Shown: positions 17,738 to 28,037, counted from the stretch's first letter. The stretch: DNA of 64,000 nucleotides from an uncultured Sphingobacteriaceae bacterium (GCA_946887045.1 CAMPKC010000008.1:39195-103194), one strand, 5' to 3'. The notes: a model not told the origin generated them from the sequence alone. Numbers and translations: made by a program.

Positions 17738-19258
17738 CTAAACCAGGATATTTCCGGTCATACTTTCGGGTATTGGCACATCTAGAATTTTTAGAACAGT
17801 TGGACCGATATCGCCAAGCTTGCCATTCCTTATGTTTTTATAGTCTTTATCAATTAAGATGCACGGGACGAGGTTGGTTGTATGCGCTGTATTTGGCGAT
17901 CCGTCTTCATTGATCATGAAATCAGCATTCCCGTGGTCGGCAATGATAATGAATGAATAGCCGTTTTTTAGTCCGCATTCCACAACCGTCTGCAAACAAC
18001 TATCAACTGTTTCAACAGCTTTAACTACGGCCTCAAAAACGCCCGTATGGCCTACCATATCTGGATTGGCGAAGTTCAGGCAAACAAAATCGGGTTTGTT
18101 TGTGTCAAAATCTTCGCAAATAGCATCCCTGATGCCTTTTGCGCTCATTTCCGGCTGTAAATCATAGGTTGCCACCTTCGGTGACGGCACGAGCAAGCGT
18201 CGTTCGCCTACAAATTCTTTTTCCCTGCCTCCTGAAAAGAAAAATGTAACATGGGGATACTTTTCGGTCTCAGCTATTCTCACTTGAGTCTTACCGTGTC
18301 TTTCTAAAACCTCTCCAAGTGTTTCAGTCAGATCGTCTTTAGTAAATACAACTTTCACATTTTTAAATGTTTCGTCGTAAGTGGTCATAGTAATGTATTT
18401 TAGGCTTAAAGGCTCCATTTGATACTCTGGAAAAGCCTTTTGAGTAAGCGCCTGAGTTATTTCACGACCACGATCTGTTCGGAAGTTGAAGCAGATCACA
18501 ACATCGTCAGGCTGTATAATTGCCAGAGCTTGATTATTTGAATTTACCTTTACGATAGGATTCATAAACTCATCAGTTATACCCTGATTGTATTGTTCCT
18601 TTATGGTTGAAAGCAGGTCAGTTGATTTAGCGCCGATGGCATTAACCATCACATCATATGCTTGTTTAACTCTTTCCCATCTGTTATCTCTATCCATGGC
18701 ATAATAGCGGCCAACCAAAGAAGCGATTTTAACTGGAGAATTAGCCAGGTAGCCTTCAAGGTCACTGATGTAGTTTATCCCTGAGTTTGGATCGGTATCT
18801 CTGCCATCAAGAAAGCCATGAATAAAAACTTTATCCAGGTTATAGCTTGTTGCAGCATCACATAATCCTCTAAGGTGTTTTGTATGAGAATGAACTCCCC
18901 CATCAGATACTAATCCGATGAAGTGAACTTGCTTATTTTCTTTTTTAGCGTATTCAAAAGCTTCTTTTAAAATCGGATTGGACACTAATTCGCCATCTTC
19001 GACAGCTTTGTGAATTCGGCCCAGCTCCTGGTAAACCACACGTCCTGCACCCAGATTCATATGTCCAACCTCCGAATTTCCCATTTGTCCTTCAGGTAAT
19101 CCAACAGCCATACCCGAAGCTTCGAGTGTAGAGTTAGGATAGTCTGCAATCAGTTTATCAAAAAAAGGTGTATTCGCTGCAACGATGGCGTTAGACTTGT
19201 CGGTTTTACCATATCCCCAGCCATCAAGAATAATAAGTGCTAATTTTTTATTTTCCAC
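17738..19258 (-). CDS. gpmI: 2,3-bisphosphoglycerate-independent phosphoglycerate mutase
   Basis: Interconverts 3- and 2-phosphoglycerate using two Mn2+ ions and a phosphoserine. The 506 residues include the catalytic Ser62 in GNSEVGHMNLG, the DGWGYG N-terminal metal motif, HGFLDGRDT and the C-terminal IIADHGNAD. The start codon is GTG, four bases after a TAAGTTTG box. Confidence 0.97.
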   Translation of the reverse strand: MENKKLALIILDGWGYGKTDKSNAIVAANTPFFDKLIADYPNSTLEASGMAVGLPEGQMGNSEVGHMNLGAGRVVYQELGRIHKAVEDGELVSNPILKEAFEYAKKENKQVHFIGLVSDGGVHSHTKHLRGLCDAATSYNLDKVFIHGFLDGRDTDPNSGINYISDLEGYLANSPVKIASLVGRYYAMDRDNRWERVKQAYDVMVNAIGAKSTDLLSTIKEQYNQGITDEFMNPIVKVNSNNQALAIIQPDDVVICFNFRTDRGREITQALTQKAFPEYQMEPLSLKYITMTTYDETFKNVKVVFTKDDLTETLGEVLERHGKTQVRIAETEKYPHVTFFFSGGREKEFVGERRLLVPSPKVATYDLQPEMSAKGIRDAICEDFDTNKPDFVCLNFANPDMVGHTGVFEAVVKAVETVDSCLQTVVECGLKNGYSFIIIADHGNADFMINEDGSPNTAHTTNLVPCILIDKDYKNIRNGKLGDIGPTVLKILDVPIPESMTGNILV

Positions 19259-19262
19259 GGTG

Positions 19263-19270
19263 CAAACTTA
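19263..19270 (-). promoter_or_regulatory. Candidate -7 box of gpmI (TAAGTTTG)
   Basis: Exact TAnnTTTG match, 4 nt upstream of the GTG start. It implies a leaderless or nearly leaderless mRNA. Confidence 0.5.
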
Positions 19271-19434
19271 CATAAAATTGAGGTTTTGGGTTTGACTAAA
19301 AACAAATTCTAAATTGATATCGATCTTTTATTATTTGTGGCGTATTCTGAAAGAGATCCACAAGTCTGGTATTAGCTTATTGCTGGGATTAAATATTTCC
19401 AAAACGAACAAATCTACAATCCCGGTGTATTTCT

Positions 19435-19442
19435 TATTTTTG
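19435..19442 (+). promoter_or_regulatory. Candidate -7 box of nadC (TATTTTTG)
   Basis: Exact TAnnTTTG match, 5 nt before the first possible ATG (19448) and 11 nt before the second (19454). Confidence 0.5.
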
Positions 19443-19447
19443 CGCCA

Positions 19448-20308
19448 ATGATTATGGAAATCGACAAAGAACAACTACATAAATTTATTGCTGATGCACT
19501 TAGTGAAGATATTGGAGAGGGCGACCATACGTCTTTGGCAACAATTCCGAAAGGTCAGCAAGGAAGTGCAAAACTTCTTATTAAAGAGTCGGGTGTTATC
19601 GCCGGCGTGGAAGTAGCCCTGGAAATATTTAGACAAGTTGATCCGGATTTGCATATTGAAGTCCTGATTAATGACGGAGCGGACGTTACGTCAGGTGACA
19701 TTGTACTCAGTGTCACGGGGAGCAGTCACTCTATTTTAACAGCCGAGCGCCTGGTTTTAAATACAATGCAGCGCATGAGCGGGATAGCTTCGACTACAAG
19801 GCGCATTACTGATTTGTTAAAAGATACTAAGACGAAAGTGCTTGATACCCGCAAGACTACTCCGAATATGCGTTTTCTTGAAAAACTTGCTGTGAAAATA
19901 GGAGGAGGGGTGAATCATCGTTTCGGTCTGTACGATATGATTCTGATTAAAGACAATCATGTTGATTATGCAGGAGGAATCTCGCAGGCGTTAAACGCTG
20001 CCAAAAAATATATTGAAGAGAATCAAAAGAATATTCAGGTAGAAATTGAGGTGCGGAATCTTGACGAATTAGCCGATGTAATTGCATGCGGAGAGGTAGA
20101 CAGAATATTACTTGATAATTTCAATTTCGAGACATTGAGGGCTGCCGTAAAGCTGGTTGACGGACGATTTATTACAGAAGCCTCTGGAGGTATAACTGAA
20201 GAAAATGTTTTAGAATACGCCCGTTGTGGGGTCGACTTCGTTTCTATGGGTGCATTAACCCATTCGGTTAAAAGTCTGGACATGAGCTTGAAAGCTGTTA
20301 AAAACTAA
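19448..20308 (+). CDS. nadC: Nicotinate-nucleotide pyrophosphorylase (carboxylating), quinolinate phosphoribosyltransferase
   Basis: Converts quinolinate plus PRPP to nicotinate mononucleotide, the entry of de novo NAD synthesis. The 286 residues carry DTRKTTPNMRFLEKLAVKIG, then GGVNHRFGLYDMILIKDNH, and the C-terminal EASGGITEENV. The start may be the second ATG (19454, MEIDKEQ), given how close the -7 box is. nadA and nadB are not in the window. plsY follows 56 bp downstream. Confidence 0.96.
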   Translation: MIMEIDKEQLHKFIADALSEDIGEGDHTSLATIPKGQQGSAKLLIKESGVIAGVEVALEIFRQVDPDLHIEVLINDGADVTSGDIVLSVTGSSHSILTAERLVLNTMQRMSGIASTTRRITDLLKDTKTKVLDTRKTTPNMRFLEKLAVKIGGGVNHRFGLYDMILIKDNHVDYAGGISQALNAAKKYIEENQKNIQVEIEVRNLDELADVIACGEVDRILLDNFNFETLRAAVKLVDGRFITEASGGITEENVLEYARCGVDFVSMGALTHSVKSLDMSLKAVKN

Positions 20309-20364
20309 ATTAAGGAGAGTTTTGCATGAATTTGGCATTGCTTTTTTTTAATATTGTAACCTGA

Positions 20365-21006
20365 ATGATTTCGATTTATTCTCTTTCTGCACTTGTTGCA
20401 GCTTATTTGTTTGGATCAATACCGACAGCAGTGTGGATAGGGCAGGCCTTCTATGGTATTGACGTACGTGAATATGGAAGTGGTAATGCGGGAGCTACTA
20501 ATACATTTCGGGTGCTCGGAAAAAAGGCCGGAATCGCAGTTATGATTTTGGACATCCTTAAAGGATGGACAGCAACGAACCTCGCGTATTTGATAGGAAT
20601 TTCTGTCACTGGTCCTCAGCATTCCGTACAATTTGTCAACTATCAACTGGCTTTAGGCATCATCGCTGTAATGGGACACTTATTTCCTGTTTTTGCAGGG
20701 TTTAGAGGTGGAAAAGGAATTGCGACCTTATTTGGAATGATACTGGCCGTTCATACTATGGCCGCCCTGGTGTGCGTAGGCGTCTTTATTGCGGTATTAC
20801 TGATTTCCAAATATGTATCCTTAAGCTCTATTTCCGCAGGGTTTTCATTCCCTTTAAGCGTGATTTTCTTGTTCCATTCACCGTTACGATCTATAGTTGT
20901 TTACGGAATGTGTATTTGTATTCTGATCCTGGTAACTCATCAAAAAAACATTGAACGCCTGTTAAAAGGTAAAGAATCCAAGGTGAATTTTTTCAAAAAG
21001 AAATAG
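20365..21006 (+). CDS. plsY: Acyl-phosphate:glycerol-3-phosphate acyltransferase PlsY
   Basis: An integral inner-membrane enzyme that acylates glycerol-3-phosphate from acyl-phosphate, the first step of phospholipid synthesis. The 213 residues have several membrane helices and the motifs GSIPTAVWIG, YGSGNAGATNTFRVLGKKAG and FRGGKGIAT of the active site. The C-terminus is basic and cytoplasmic (LLKGKESKVNFFKKK). It is followed closely by the M48 peptidase gene. Confidence 0.96.
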   Translation: MISIYSLSALVAAYLFGSIPTAVWIGQAFYGIDVREYGSGNAGATNTFRVLGKKAGIAVMILDILKGWTATNLAYLIGISVTGPQHSVQFVNYQLALGIIAVMGHLFPVFAGFRGGKGIATLFGMILAVHTMAALVCVGVFIAVLLISKYVSLSSISAGFSFPLSVIFLFHSPLRSIVVYGMCICILILVTHQKNIERLLKGKESKVNFFKKK

Positions 21007-21051
21007 CTGGAATAATATTTGCGTTATGTGTTAAACACATATTATAATATT

Positions 21052-21840
21052 ATGAAAAGTTTAAAAATAATTGGCAGCATTGTTTTAATAACAATAATGG
21101 CTGCTTGCTCAACAGTTCCTTTAACCGGCCGACGACAACTTAGTCTGGCTAATTCAGAAGCCATCCAACAGGAGGCAGCTCAGGCTTACCGACAATTCTT
21201 AAGTGATCCTAAAGTTACAGTAGTCCGGAGTGGTTCAGAATTGACACGTGTCAGAACCGTCGGAAACAGAATCGCCCGTGCTGTAGAAACTTACCTCAAT
21301 CAAAATGGTTATGCGGGCAAATATAATTTACAATGGGAGTTTAACCTTATCCAAAGTAAGGATATCAATGCCTGGGCTATGCCTGGAGGTAAAGTTGCTG
21401 TTTATACCGGATTAATACCTGTTGCACAAACAGATGCCGGTTTAGCAACCGTAATGGGACATGAGATTGCTCATGCAATCGCCAGACATGCCGAAGAACG
21501 TTACTCGCAAATGATGGGGGCTCAGGCACTCGGTGGTGTGGTTGGTGCGGCAACGGGAGGTTCTCAGGCTATCGGTCAATTGTATGGTATCGGTGGTCAG
21601 TTAGCTTTACTTAAATATGGCCGTTCTCAGGAAACCGAAGCGGACAGACTTGGCTTAGTTTTCATGGCTATGGCAGGATACAGTCCGGATAATGCCCTTT
21701 CATTTTGGAGAAGAATGGCTTCAGCGAAAGAAGGTAATGGTACCCCGCCTGAATTCTTAAGTACACACCCCAGCGATGAAACCCGTATTGCACAAATACA
21801 GAAACATTTGCCTGAGGCGAGGAAATATTACCGAAAATAA
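21052..21840 (+). CDS. M48-family zinc metallopeptidase, lipoprotein (LoiP/BepA-like)
   Basis: 262 residues from the ATG of MKSLKIIGSIVLI. A lipoprotein signal peptide ends at Cys19 (MAACS), followed by STVPLTGRRQL, a conserved segment in this family. The zinc site is HEIAH at 137-141, with Glu194 and Asp198 in the ETEAD motif. Relatives act in the periplasm on misfolded outer-membrane proteins. No TPR domain is present, unlike BepA. The longer frame from a TTG at 21019 is unlikely. Confidence 0.92.
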   Translation: MKSLKIIGSIVLITIMAACSTVPLTGRRQLSLANSEAIQQEAAQAYRQFLSDPKVTVVRSGSELTRVRTVGNRIARAVETYLNQNGYAGKYNLQWEFNLIQSKDINAWAMPGGKVAVYTGLIPVAQTDAGLATVMGHEIAHAIARHAEERYSQMMGAQALGGVVGAATGGSQAIGQLYGIGGQLALLKYGRSQETEADRLGLVFMAMAGYSPDNALSFWRRMASAKEGNGTPPEFLSTHPSDETRIAQIQKHLPEARKYYRK

Positions 21841-21923
21841 AATTTAGGGCACAAACATGATATGCCTGGAGGGTCAGATTTTCTGTTCTTTTCAGGTATA
21901 TTTTTTACAGTCGTTACAGTCGT

Positions 21924-23192
21924 TTAGTTATTTGAGAGGACTCGTCTAATGGCTTCGGCTTTAACAAGACATTCTTCGTACTCTTTATCAGGAGCGGAAG
22001 CAAAAGTGATTGCGCTACCCACCTGGAATGACAGATACTTTTCCGCTGAATTGTATAAAAGAGTTCTGATAACCACATTGAAGTCAAAGTCGCCATCGGG
22101 AGCAAAATAGCCTATTGCCCCAGAAAATACCCCTCGCTTCGTTCGTTCGTATTTTTCGATCAGATCCATTGCTGAAATTTTAGGAGCACCGGTCATTGAA
22201 CCCATAGGAAAAACAGATTTTATAATTTCAGAATTATTCATCTCAGGATCAACGCTGCAGATCACGGTTGAAATCATTTGATGTACCTGTTCAAACGAAT
22301 AGATACCAAAGAGTTCTTCAACTTCTACCGTTCCGGGTACTGCACATTTTGTCAGGTCATTTCGAACAAGATCTACGATCATCACATTTTCTGATTGTTC
22401 TTTGATATTGTTTTTTAATGATTGTTTTAATTGCTCATCTTCGACAGAGTTAAGGCCCCTTTTTATTGTTCCTTTTATTGGCTGGGATATCAGCTTGTTT
22501 TTCCGTTTGCTTAGAAAGCGTTCGGGCGTAGCACTTATAATATACTTGTCCTGATGCTTGAAGAATGACGCAAAAGGAGTGGGTGAGATCCGATTAAGAG
22601 TTTCGAAGGCACTTAAGGGATTGATGTTGCAGTTTTCAGAATAGAATTCCTGACAAAAATTTATTTCATAAATATTTCCTCGACGGATATGCTCTTGCAG
22701 TTCTGAGACCGTCTTTTTGTACTCATCAGAGGAGAACCGGCTTTGTATACGTCCCTGAAATGTAAACTTCAATTCATCGGGTTGAGTGTTCTCTATTTCT
22801 TTATAGATTCTTTCCTGGTCAGAAGAATAGATATTTACTTTCCCTTGTTTGATAAGAATCAAATGCAAAGGCTTGAAAAAAAATAGTTCCGGGAAATTAA
22901 GATGATCTGGATTAGATGAACTTAATGTTTCCGTTTCATTCTTCAGATCGTAACCGAGAAAGCCGAGAAGCCAGTCTTTATTGTTTTCTAAAACCAGACC
23001 AAGTTTTGTAAATGCTGAGCCAGAATTTTCTTTTAGTTCAAGCGTCGCCCCTGCTGCAATTAATACATCAAAGGCAGAATATGGATCTGTGTATTCGTTA
23101 GAGTCAAAATAACAGGCTGTCTCAAAAGAGGCAGCCCATTGTAATGCTTTTTGTTTGAAAAGATTTAGATCTTCCGGGATATGAGTTTCCAT
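21924..23192 (-). CDS. pabB: Aminodeoxychorismate synthase component I (PabB)
   Basis: A chorismate-binding enzyme making 4-amino-4-deoxychorismate for folate. The 422 residues have the C-terminal chorismate domain with PIKGTIKRG at 238-246. The Lys240 of PIKGT distinguishes PabB from TrpE, which has PIAGT. GAPKISAMDLIEKYE, then GVFSGAIGYF, is the catalytic core. It is the last gene of the run relA/spoT-fur-purA-pabB. No pabA is adjacent. A class IV aminotransferase that could act as PabC is at 33413. Confidence 0.9.
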   Translation of the reverse strand: METHIPEDLNLFKQKALQWAASFETACYFDSNEYTDPYSAFDVLIAAGATLELKENSGSAFTKLGLVLENNKDWLLGFLGYDLKNETETLSSSNPDHLNFPELFFFKPLHLILIKQGKVNIYSSDQERIYKEIENTQPDELKFTFQGRIQSRFSSDEYKKTVSELQEHIRRGNIYEINFCQEFYSENCNINPLSAFETLNRISPTPFASFFKHQDKYIISATPERFLSKRKNKLISQPIKGTIKRGLNSVEDEQLKQSLKNNIKEQSENVMIVDLVRNDLTKCAVPGTVEVEELFGIYSFEQVHQMISTVICSVDPEMNNSEIIKSVFPMGSMTGAPKISAMDLIEKYERTKRGVFSGAIGYFAPDGDFDFNVVIRTLLYNSAEKYLSFQVGSAITFASAPDKEYEECLVKAEAIRRVLSNN

Positions 23193-23209
23193 GCCGGAAA
23201 AAATATTTT

Positions 23210-24484
23210 TTAATATAGAATTAGCGTTTGAACCCGGTCGGGGCCTACAGAAAGATATTTTACGGGTACTCCAACTTCTGATTCCAGATATTTAACGTAA
23301 GCCATTAGCCTTTCAGGGATCTCTGCAATAGTTTTAATACCTGTTAGATCCTCGTTCCAGCCATCGATTTCCTTAAAAACAGGTTTTGGCTCAATTGAAC
23401 AAATATCATAGGGCATATAATCTATTGTTTCACCATTATATTCATAATGAGTGCACGCGTAAATCTTATCAAAGCCACTTAATACATCAGCTTTTGTCAT
23501 AACCAACTCGGTAACTCCGTTAAGCATGATAGCGTATTTAAGAGCAGGAAGGTCAATCCATCCGCAACGGCGAGGACGACCAGTAGTAGCTCCGAATTCA
23601 TGGCCGGTTTTACGAAGTTCTTCGCCGGTTTCATCATGTAGTTCAGTCGGGAAGGGACCGCCGCCAACACGGGTACAATAAGCTTTAAAAATACCTATAA
23701 CCGAACCGATTTTAGCCGGGGCAATACCCAAACCGGTGCAAGCGCCGGCAGCTGTAGTATTAGAAGAGGTAACAAAAGGATACGATCCGAAATCTACATC
23801 GAGCATAGCACCCTGGGCACCTTCGGCTAATACACTTTTACCCATATTCAGGTATTGATTTACATAGTGCTCGCTATCAACCTGAGGGATATTTTTCAGA
23901 TACTCTATTGCTTCAAAAAACGCCGTTTCCTTTTCTGAAAAATCAGGAATTTCGCCGTAGTGTGAAAGAATAGATTTATGCTTATTTACCAGTTTATTAT
24001 ATTTTTCTTTGAAATCGGGTAACATGGTATCACCAACTCTGACACCGTTACGGCCGGTTTTGTCCATATAGGTCGGTCCGATACCTTTTAAAGTAGAACC
24101 GATTTTGCCATCGCCCATTTTGCTTTCCGAAGCAGCATCAAGCAATTGGTGTGTAGGAAGAATCAGGTGAGCTTTACGTGCGATAACTAGTTTTTTAGCT
24201 GCTACCGGGTCAAATCCACTTTTCTTAAGATTTTCAAGTTCCCGTTTAAGGATAATTGGATCAATGACTACACCATTACCGATCAGGTTCATGGTTTTTT
24301 CATTGAAAATTCCCGAAGGAATGGTATTTAGAACATATTTCTGATTATCAAATTCAAGAGTATGGCCAGCGTTCGGGCCTCCTTGAAAGCGTGCAATTAA
24401 ATCATATTTCGGACCTAGAACATCAACAATTTTTCCTTTTCCTTCATCGCCCCATTGGAGGCCTAAGAGTACATCAACAGCCAT
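23210..24484 (-). CDS. purA: Adenylosuccinate synthetase
   Basis: Joins IMP and aspartate with GTP to give adenylosuccinate in AMP synthesis. The 424 residues have the GTP loop QWGDEGKGK at 10-18, GGPNAGHT, and the IMP-site segment TTGRPRRCGWIDL. It is 16 bp downstream of the fur-family gene and 17 bp upstream of pabB. Confidence 0.98.
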   Translation of the reverse strand: MAVDVLLGLQWGDEGKGKIVDVLGPKYDLIARFQGGPNAGHTLEFDNQKYVLNTIPSGIFNEKTMNLIGNGVVIDPIILKRELENLKKSGFDPVAAKKLVIARKAHLILPTHQLLDAASESKMGDGKIGSTLKGIGPTYMDKTGRNGVRVGDTMLPDFKEKYNKLVNKHKSILSHYGEIPDFSEKETAFFEAIEYLKNIPQVDSEHYVNQYLNMGKSVLAEGAQGAMLDVDFGSYPFVTSSNTTAAGACTGLGIAPAKIGSVIGIFKAYCTRVGGGPFPTELHDETGEELRKTGHEFGATTGRPRRCGWIDLPALKYAIMLNGVTELVMTKADVLSGFDKIYACTHYEYNGETIDYMPYDICSIEPKPVFKEIDGWNEDLTGIKTIAEIPERLMAYVKYLESEVGVPVKYLSVGPDRVQTLILY

Positions 24485-24500
24485 TTAAATTATTTTGGAA

Positions 24501-24974
24501 TTAATTTTTTGAATAAGATTCACAGAAACCTTCTTTTAATTTAGTACAGTTGCCGTAAAGATTTAATGAGTGGTGCTTGATGTCAAATTTAAGCAAATCA
24601 CCCATCATGGATTGGATCTGGCCAATTCGGGGATCGCAAAACTCAACAACTTTACCACAGTCGATGCAAATAATATGGTCATGTTGCTTGTATCCATATG
24701 ATTTTTCAAACTGAGCCATATTCTTACCAAACTGGTGCTTGGTAACTAAATCACAAGAGACCAACAGCTCTAATGTGTTGTAAACGGTCGCCCTGCTCAC
24801 ACGATACTTTTTATTTTTCATGTGAATGTAAAGTGATTCTACATCGAAATGGTCGCTACGAGAATATATTTCTTCCAGTATAGCAAAACGTTCGGGCGTC
24901 TTTCTTAAGTTTTTATTTTCGAGGTACGCCTCAAAAATTTTTTTTACAAGTGCTATAGTTTCTTGTGCAGGCAT
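24501..24974 (-). CDS. Fur-family transcriptional regulator
   Basis: 157 residues: an N-terminal winged-helix domain ([20 protein letters not shown], then [14 protein letters not shown]) and a C-terminal metal-binding/dimer domain ([27 protein letters not shown]). The CIDC pair and the terminal Cys residues could hold a structural zinc. Fur-family members sense iron, zinc, manganese or peroxide, and the type cannot be fixed by reading. It sits between relA/spoT and purA. Confidence 0.93.
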   Translation of the reverse strand: MPAQETIALVKKIFEAYLENKNLRKTPERFAILEEIYSRSDHFDVESLYIHMKNKKYRVSRATVYNTLELLVSCDLVTKHQFGKNMAQFEKSYGYKQHDHIICIDCGKVVEFCDPRIGQIQSMMGDLLKFDIKHHSLNLYGNCTKLKEGFCESYSKN

Positions 24975-24993
24975 AGTTTGCTTTAACAGCGCT

Positions 24994-25001
24994 CAAATTT
25001 A
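24994..25001 (-). promoter_or_regulatory. Candidate -7 box (TAAATTTG) of the fur-family gene
   Basis: Exact TAnnTTTG match, 19 nt upstream of the ATG. It suggests that fur-purA-pabB can be transcribed separately from relA/spoT. Confidence 0.45.
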
Positions 25002-25028
25002 TCCAAAAAAATAAGAATCTTAAAAGTT

Positions 25029-27260
25029 TTATGAAGCCAAGTCAATATTTTGGTGTTCCGAGTCAAATCGGGTCACGGCTGTTACACCTTTTACCTGTCT
25101 GAGTTTTTTAATCAGATTGTCCAAATGTTGCGTATCGTTTACATAAACCATTATTGAGCCTTCAAAAATCCCTTCATTGCTATCTACAGTAATAGAGCGC
25201 ATGTTAACTTTAAAATCGTTAGAAATTACTGTAGTTAGTTTGTTAATCAGTCCCACATCATCAATTCCGGTGATACGTAATCCGGTTAAAAAGGCAAGTT
25301 CTTTCTGTGATGTCCATTTAGCTTTTACTATTCTGTATCCATAATTCGCCATTAGTTTGGCAGCATTCGGGCAGTTTGTGCGATGGATTTTAATGCCGTC
25401 ATTTATGGTAATAAACCCAAATACATCATCTCCCGGAATTGGGTTACAGCAAGTAGAAAGCTTATAGTCAATTTTTTGTAAGTCTTCGCCGATAAGTAAC
25501 GTATTGCTATCCTTTGATTTAACCTTGTTAATGATTCCCTCAATCTGGTGTGCTTCGATTTTTTCCGGCGAGCGTTGTTCAATCGTTTTTTCGGAAGTTT
25601 GAAATTGCTTCAGATCTTTTAAATCAATTACGCCGGTGGCAACATTAAAAAACAGGTCTAATGGTGAGGGATATTTGAAATAATAAGTGATTTTATTTAT
25701 GTTATCGGTGTTGTAAGTTATTTTAAGTGATTTAAGTTTTCGTTCAAGAATCTCTTTGCCTTCGTCTGCAATCCTGCGTTTCTCTTCTTTAAGGCTCGAT
25801 TTTATTTTTGATTTTGCCTTTGCGGTAACTACAAAATTTAACCAGTCTTCTTTAGGAGTTTGCTTGCTGGATGTGATGATCTCAACCTGATCCCCGTTTT
25901 GAAGCTTATGAGAAAGCGGGACAAGTTTATGATTTACTTTTGCCCCTATACATCGGGCTCCAATGTCGGAGTGAATATCGAACGCAAAATCGAGTGCGGT
26001 TGCTTCCGCAGGAAGCTGTTTTAATGCGCCTTTTGGTGTGAAAATAAAAATCTCGTCCGAAAAAAGATTCATTTTAAAGTCGTCGAGAAAGTCGAGCGCA
26101 TTCGATTCAGGATTGCTTAAAAGCTCGCGAACTTTTTGGATCCATAAATCCAAACCACTATCAGAAGAGGATTCTTTATATTTCCAGTGAGCTGCAAATC
26201 CTTTCTCGGCAATTTCATTCATTCGGGTTGTTCTGATCTGAACTTCTACCCATTGCCCCTTCGGGCCCATCACTGTAGTGTGCAAGGACTCGTACCCATT
26301 GGCTCGGGGGGAAGAAATCCAGTCGCGCAATCTGTCGGGATTGGGGCGGTATAAGTCAGTTACAATCGAATAGGCTTTCCAGCAATCTGCTTTCTCAGTC
26401 TCCGGTTTGCTGTCTAAAATTATCCTGATGGCAAAGAGGTCGTACACTTCTTCAAACGGAATGCCTTTAGTGCGCATTTTATTCCAAATAGAATGAATGG
26501 ATTTTGGACGCCCATACACTTCTGCCGACAATCCCTGTTCCTCGAGAATTTCCTTTATCGGTTCAACGAATGCCTTGACATATTGCTCGCGTTCTGCTTT
26601 TTTCTCATTAAGCTTTTTAGCGATAAATTTATAGGTCTCGGATTCCATGTATTTCATGGAAAGATCTTCTAACTCGGATTTCATCGCATATAAACCAAGG
26701 CGATGAGCCAGAGGAGCATAGAGATAAATGGTCTCGGAGGAGATTTTCATCTGCTTATCCCTAGGCATAAAATCCATCGTCCGCATATTATGCAAACGGT
26801 CGGCAAGCTTAATCAAAATTACCCTGACATCGTCTGCCAGTGTAAGGAGCATTTTTCGGAAGTTTTCTGCCTGTAAGGAGCTGTTTGTGTCAAAAACTCC
26901 TGATATTTTCGTTAGCCCGTCAATTATTTTAGCTACTTTCTTACCAAATTCTCTCTCAATATCTTCCAGGGTAATGGCGGTATCCTCAACAACATCATGC
27001 AATAAAGCACAAACGATTGAAGTGGTGCCTAAGCCAATTTCTTCCGCTGCAATTTGAGCTACGGCAATCGGATGATAAATATAAGGCTCGCCAGATTTAC
27101 GGCGCATATCTTTATGGCTGTCTAAGGCCATATCGAACGCTTGCCTTATTAAGCGCTTGTCACCTCTTTGTAAAGTAGATTTACAAGCCTTAAGCAGGGC
27201 GCGGTATCGTTTAAGTATTTCCGCTTTCTCGGCTTCCAGATCAATTACTAACTCATTCAT
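25029..27260 (-). CDS. Bifunctional (p)ppGpp synthetase/hydrolase
   Basis: 743 residues, controlling the stringent-response alarmone. The domains are an HD hydrolase (about 50-200, HDVVEDT and DRLHNMRT), a RelA synthetase (about 230-370, GRPKSIHSIWNKM, then ANGYESLHTTV), a TGS domain (about 400-460), a helical/zinc-finger-like region with CCNPIPGDD and HRTNCPNA, and a C-terminal ACT domain. An intact HD motif indicates SpoT-like hydrolase ability. The start is the ATG of MNELVIDLEAEK; the frame's first codon is a TTG two codons upstream. Confidence 0.96.
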   Translation of the reverse strand: MNELVIDLEAEKAEILKRYRALLKACKSTLQRGDKRLIRQAFDMALDSHKDMRRKSGEPYIYHPIAVAQIAAEEIGLGTTSIVCALLHDVVEDTAITLEDIEREFGKKVAKIIDGLTKISGVFDTNSSLQAENFRKMLLTLADDVRVILIKLADRLHNMRTMDFMPRDKQMKISSETIYLYAPLAHRLGLYAMKSELEDLSMKYMESETYKFIAKKLNEKKAEREQYVKAFVEPIKEILEEQGLSAEVYGRPKSIHSIWNKMRTKGIPFEEVYDLFAIRIILDSKPETEKADCWKAYSIVTDLYRPNPDRLRDWISSPRANGYESLHTTVMGPKGQWVEVQIRTTRMNEIAEKGFAAHWKYKESSSDSGLDLWIQKVRELLSNPESNALDFLDDFKMNLFSDEIFIFTPKGALKQLPAEATALDFAFDIHSDIGARCIGAKVNHKLVPLSHKLQNGDQVEIITSSKQTPKEDWLNFVVTAKAKSKIKSSLKEEKRRIADEGKEILERKLKSLKITYNTDNINKITYYFKYPSPLDLFFNVATGVIDLKDLKQFQTSEKTIEQRSPEKIEAHQIEGIINKVKSKDSNTLLIGEDLQKIDYKLSTCCNPIPGDDVFGFITINDGIKIHRTNCPNAAKLMANYGYRIVKAKWTSQKELAFLTGLRITGIDDVGLINKLTTVISNDFKVNMRSITVDSNEGIFEGSIMVYVNDTQHLDNLIKKLRQVKGVTAVTRFDSEHQNIDLAS

Positions 27261-27381
27261 ACTCAAATCCGAAACGTTCTGTCAAAATTTTGTCCTCTTT
27301 AATACTTATTGGGTTACTATTTCGTATATTGGATATTAAATATAAACGAAATATGGTGTATTTTTGTGCACTCCCTAAAGT

Positions 27382-27984
27382 ATGAAAATTTTTAGTCTTG
27401 CCTTTTTTTTATGTGTATTATTCAATTATTCTTATGCACAAGAGAATAATTCAGGAATGGTGCAAGGTAAGAATGATACTATAAAAGTATATGCTACCCG
27501 CGATATTGATGGAACAATGATCCCTTGGATCCCCCTTGCTGATGTTACGATTAAAACCACCAGAATATTTCGAACTCCGGAGGCAAGATTTCAATACGAC
27601 CGCTTAAGGTATAATGTTCTTAAAGTTTTGCCGTATGCTAAGTTTGCCCGCAATAGATATACCAAACTTAATCAAGATCTGGCAGTAACGACAAATAAGC
27701 GTGAACAACGGTTACTTGTTAAGGCTTGCGACAAAGAAATAAAGGATATGTTCAACCGGGAGGTTAAAAACATGTCAATTTATCAGGGAGAGATACTTAT
27801 TAAACTGATTGACCGTGAGACAGGTAAGAGTACTTACGATCTGGTCAGGGAACTTAGAGGCGGCGTTACCGCCTTTCTTTACCAGTCGATCGCCAGGGTG
27901 TCTGGTCATAATTTAAAGCATCAGTACAATGCTCAGGAAGAGCGTGATATTGAAGCAATAATTCAAACAGCAGGTTATAATTAA
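27382..27984 (+). CDS. DUF4294 domain protein
   Basis: 200 residues with a signal peptide ending near SYAQ. The mature part (MIPWIPLADVTIKTTRIFRT, YNVLKVLPYAKFA and KLIDRETGKSTYDLVRELRG) matches the DUF4294 family, widespread in Bacteroidota and of unknown function. It is predicted periplasmic or surface-associated. It precedes bshB1 by 53 bp on the same strand. Confidence 0.88.
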   Translation: MKIFSLAFFLCVLFNYSYAQENNSGMVQGKNDTIKVYATRDIDGTMIPWIPLADVTIKTTRIFRTPEARFQYDRLRYNVLKVLPYAKFARNRYTKLNQDLAVTTNKREQRLLVKACDKEIKDMFNREVKNMSIYQGEILIKLIDRETGKSTYDLVRELRGGVTAFLYQSIARVSGHNLKHQYNAQEERDIEAIIQTAGYN

Positions 27985-28037
27985 TTTGTTGCCTGTTTCT
28001 TCCGATGAATCAACTATCCCCTTATTAAATTTATTGA

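Noticed and set aside
21924..23192. Anthranilate synthase component I (TrpE)
   Set aside because: The PIKGT motif with lysine is the PabB form; TrpE has PIAGT. No trp genes are nearby.
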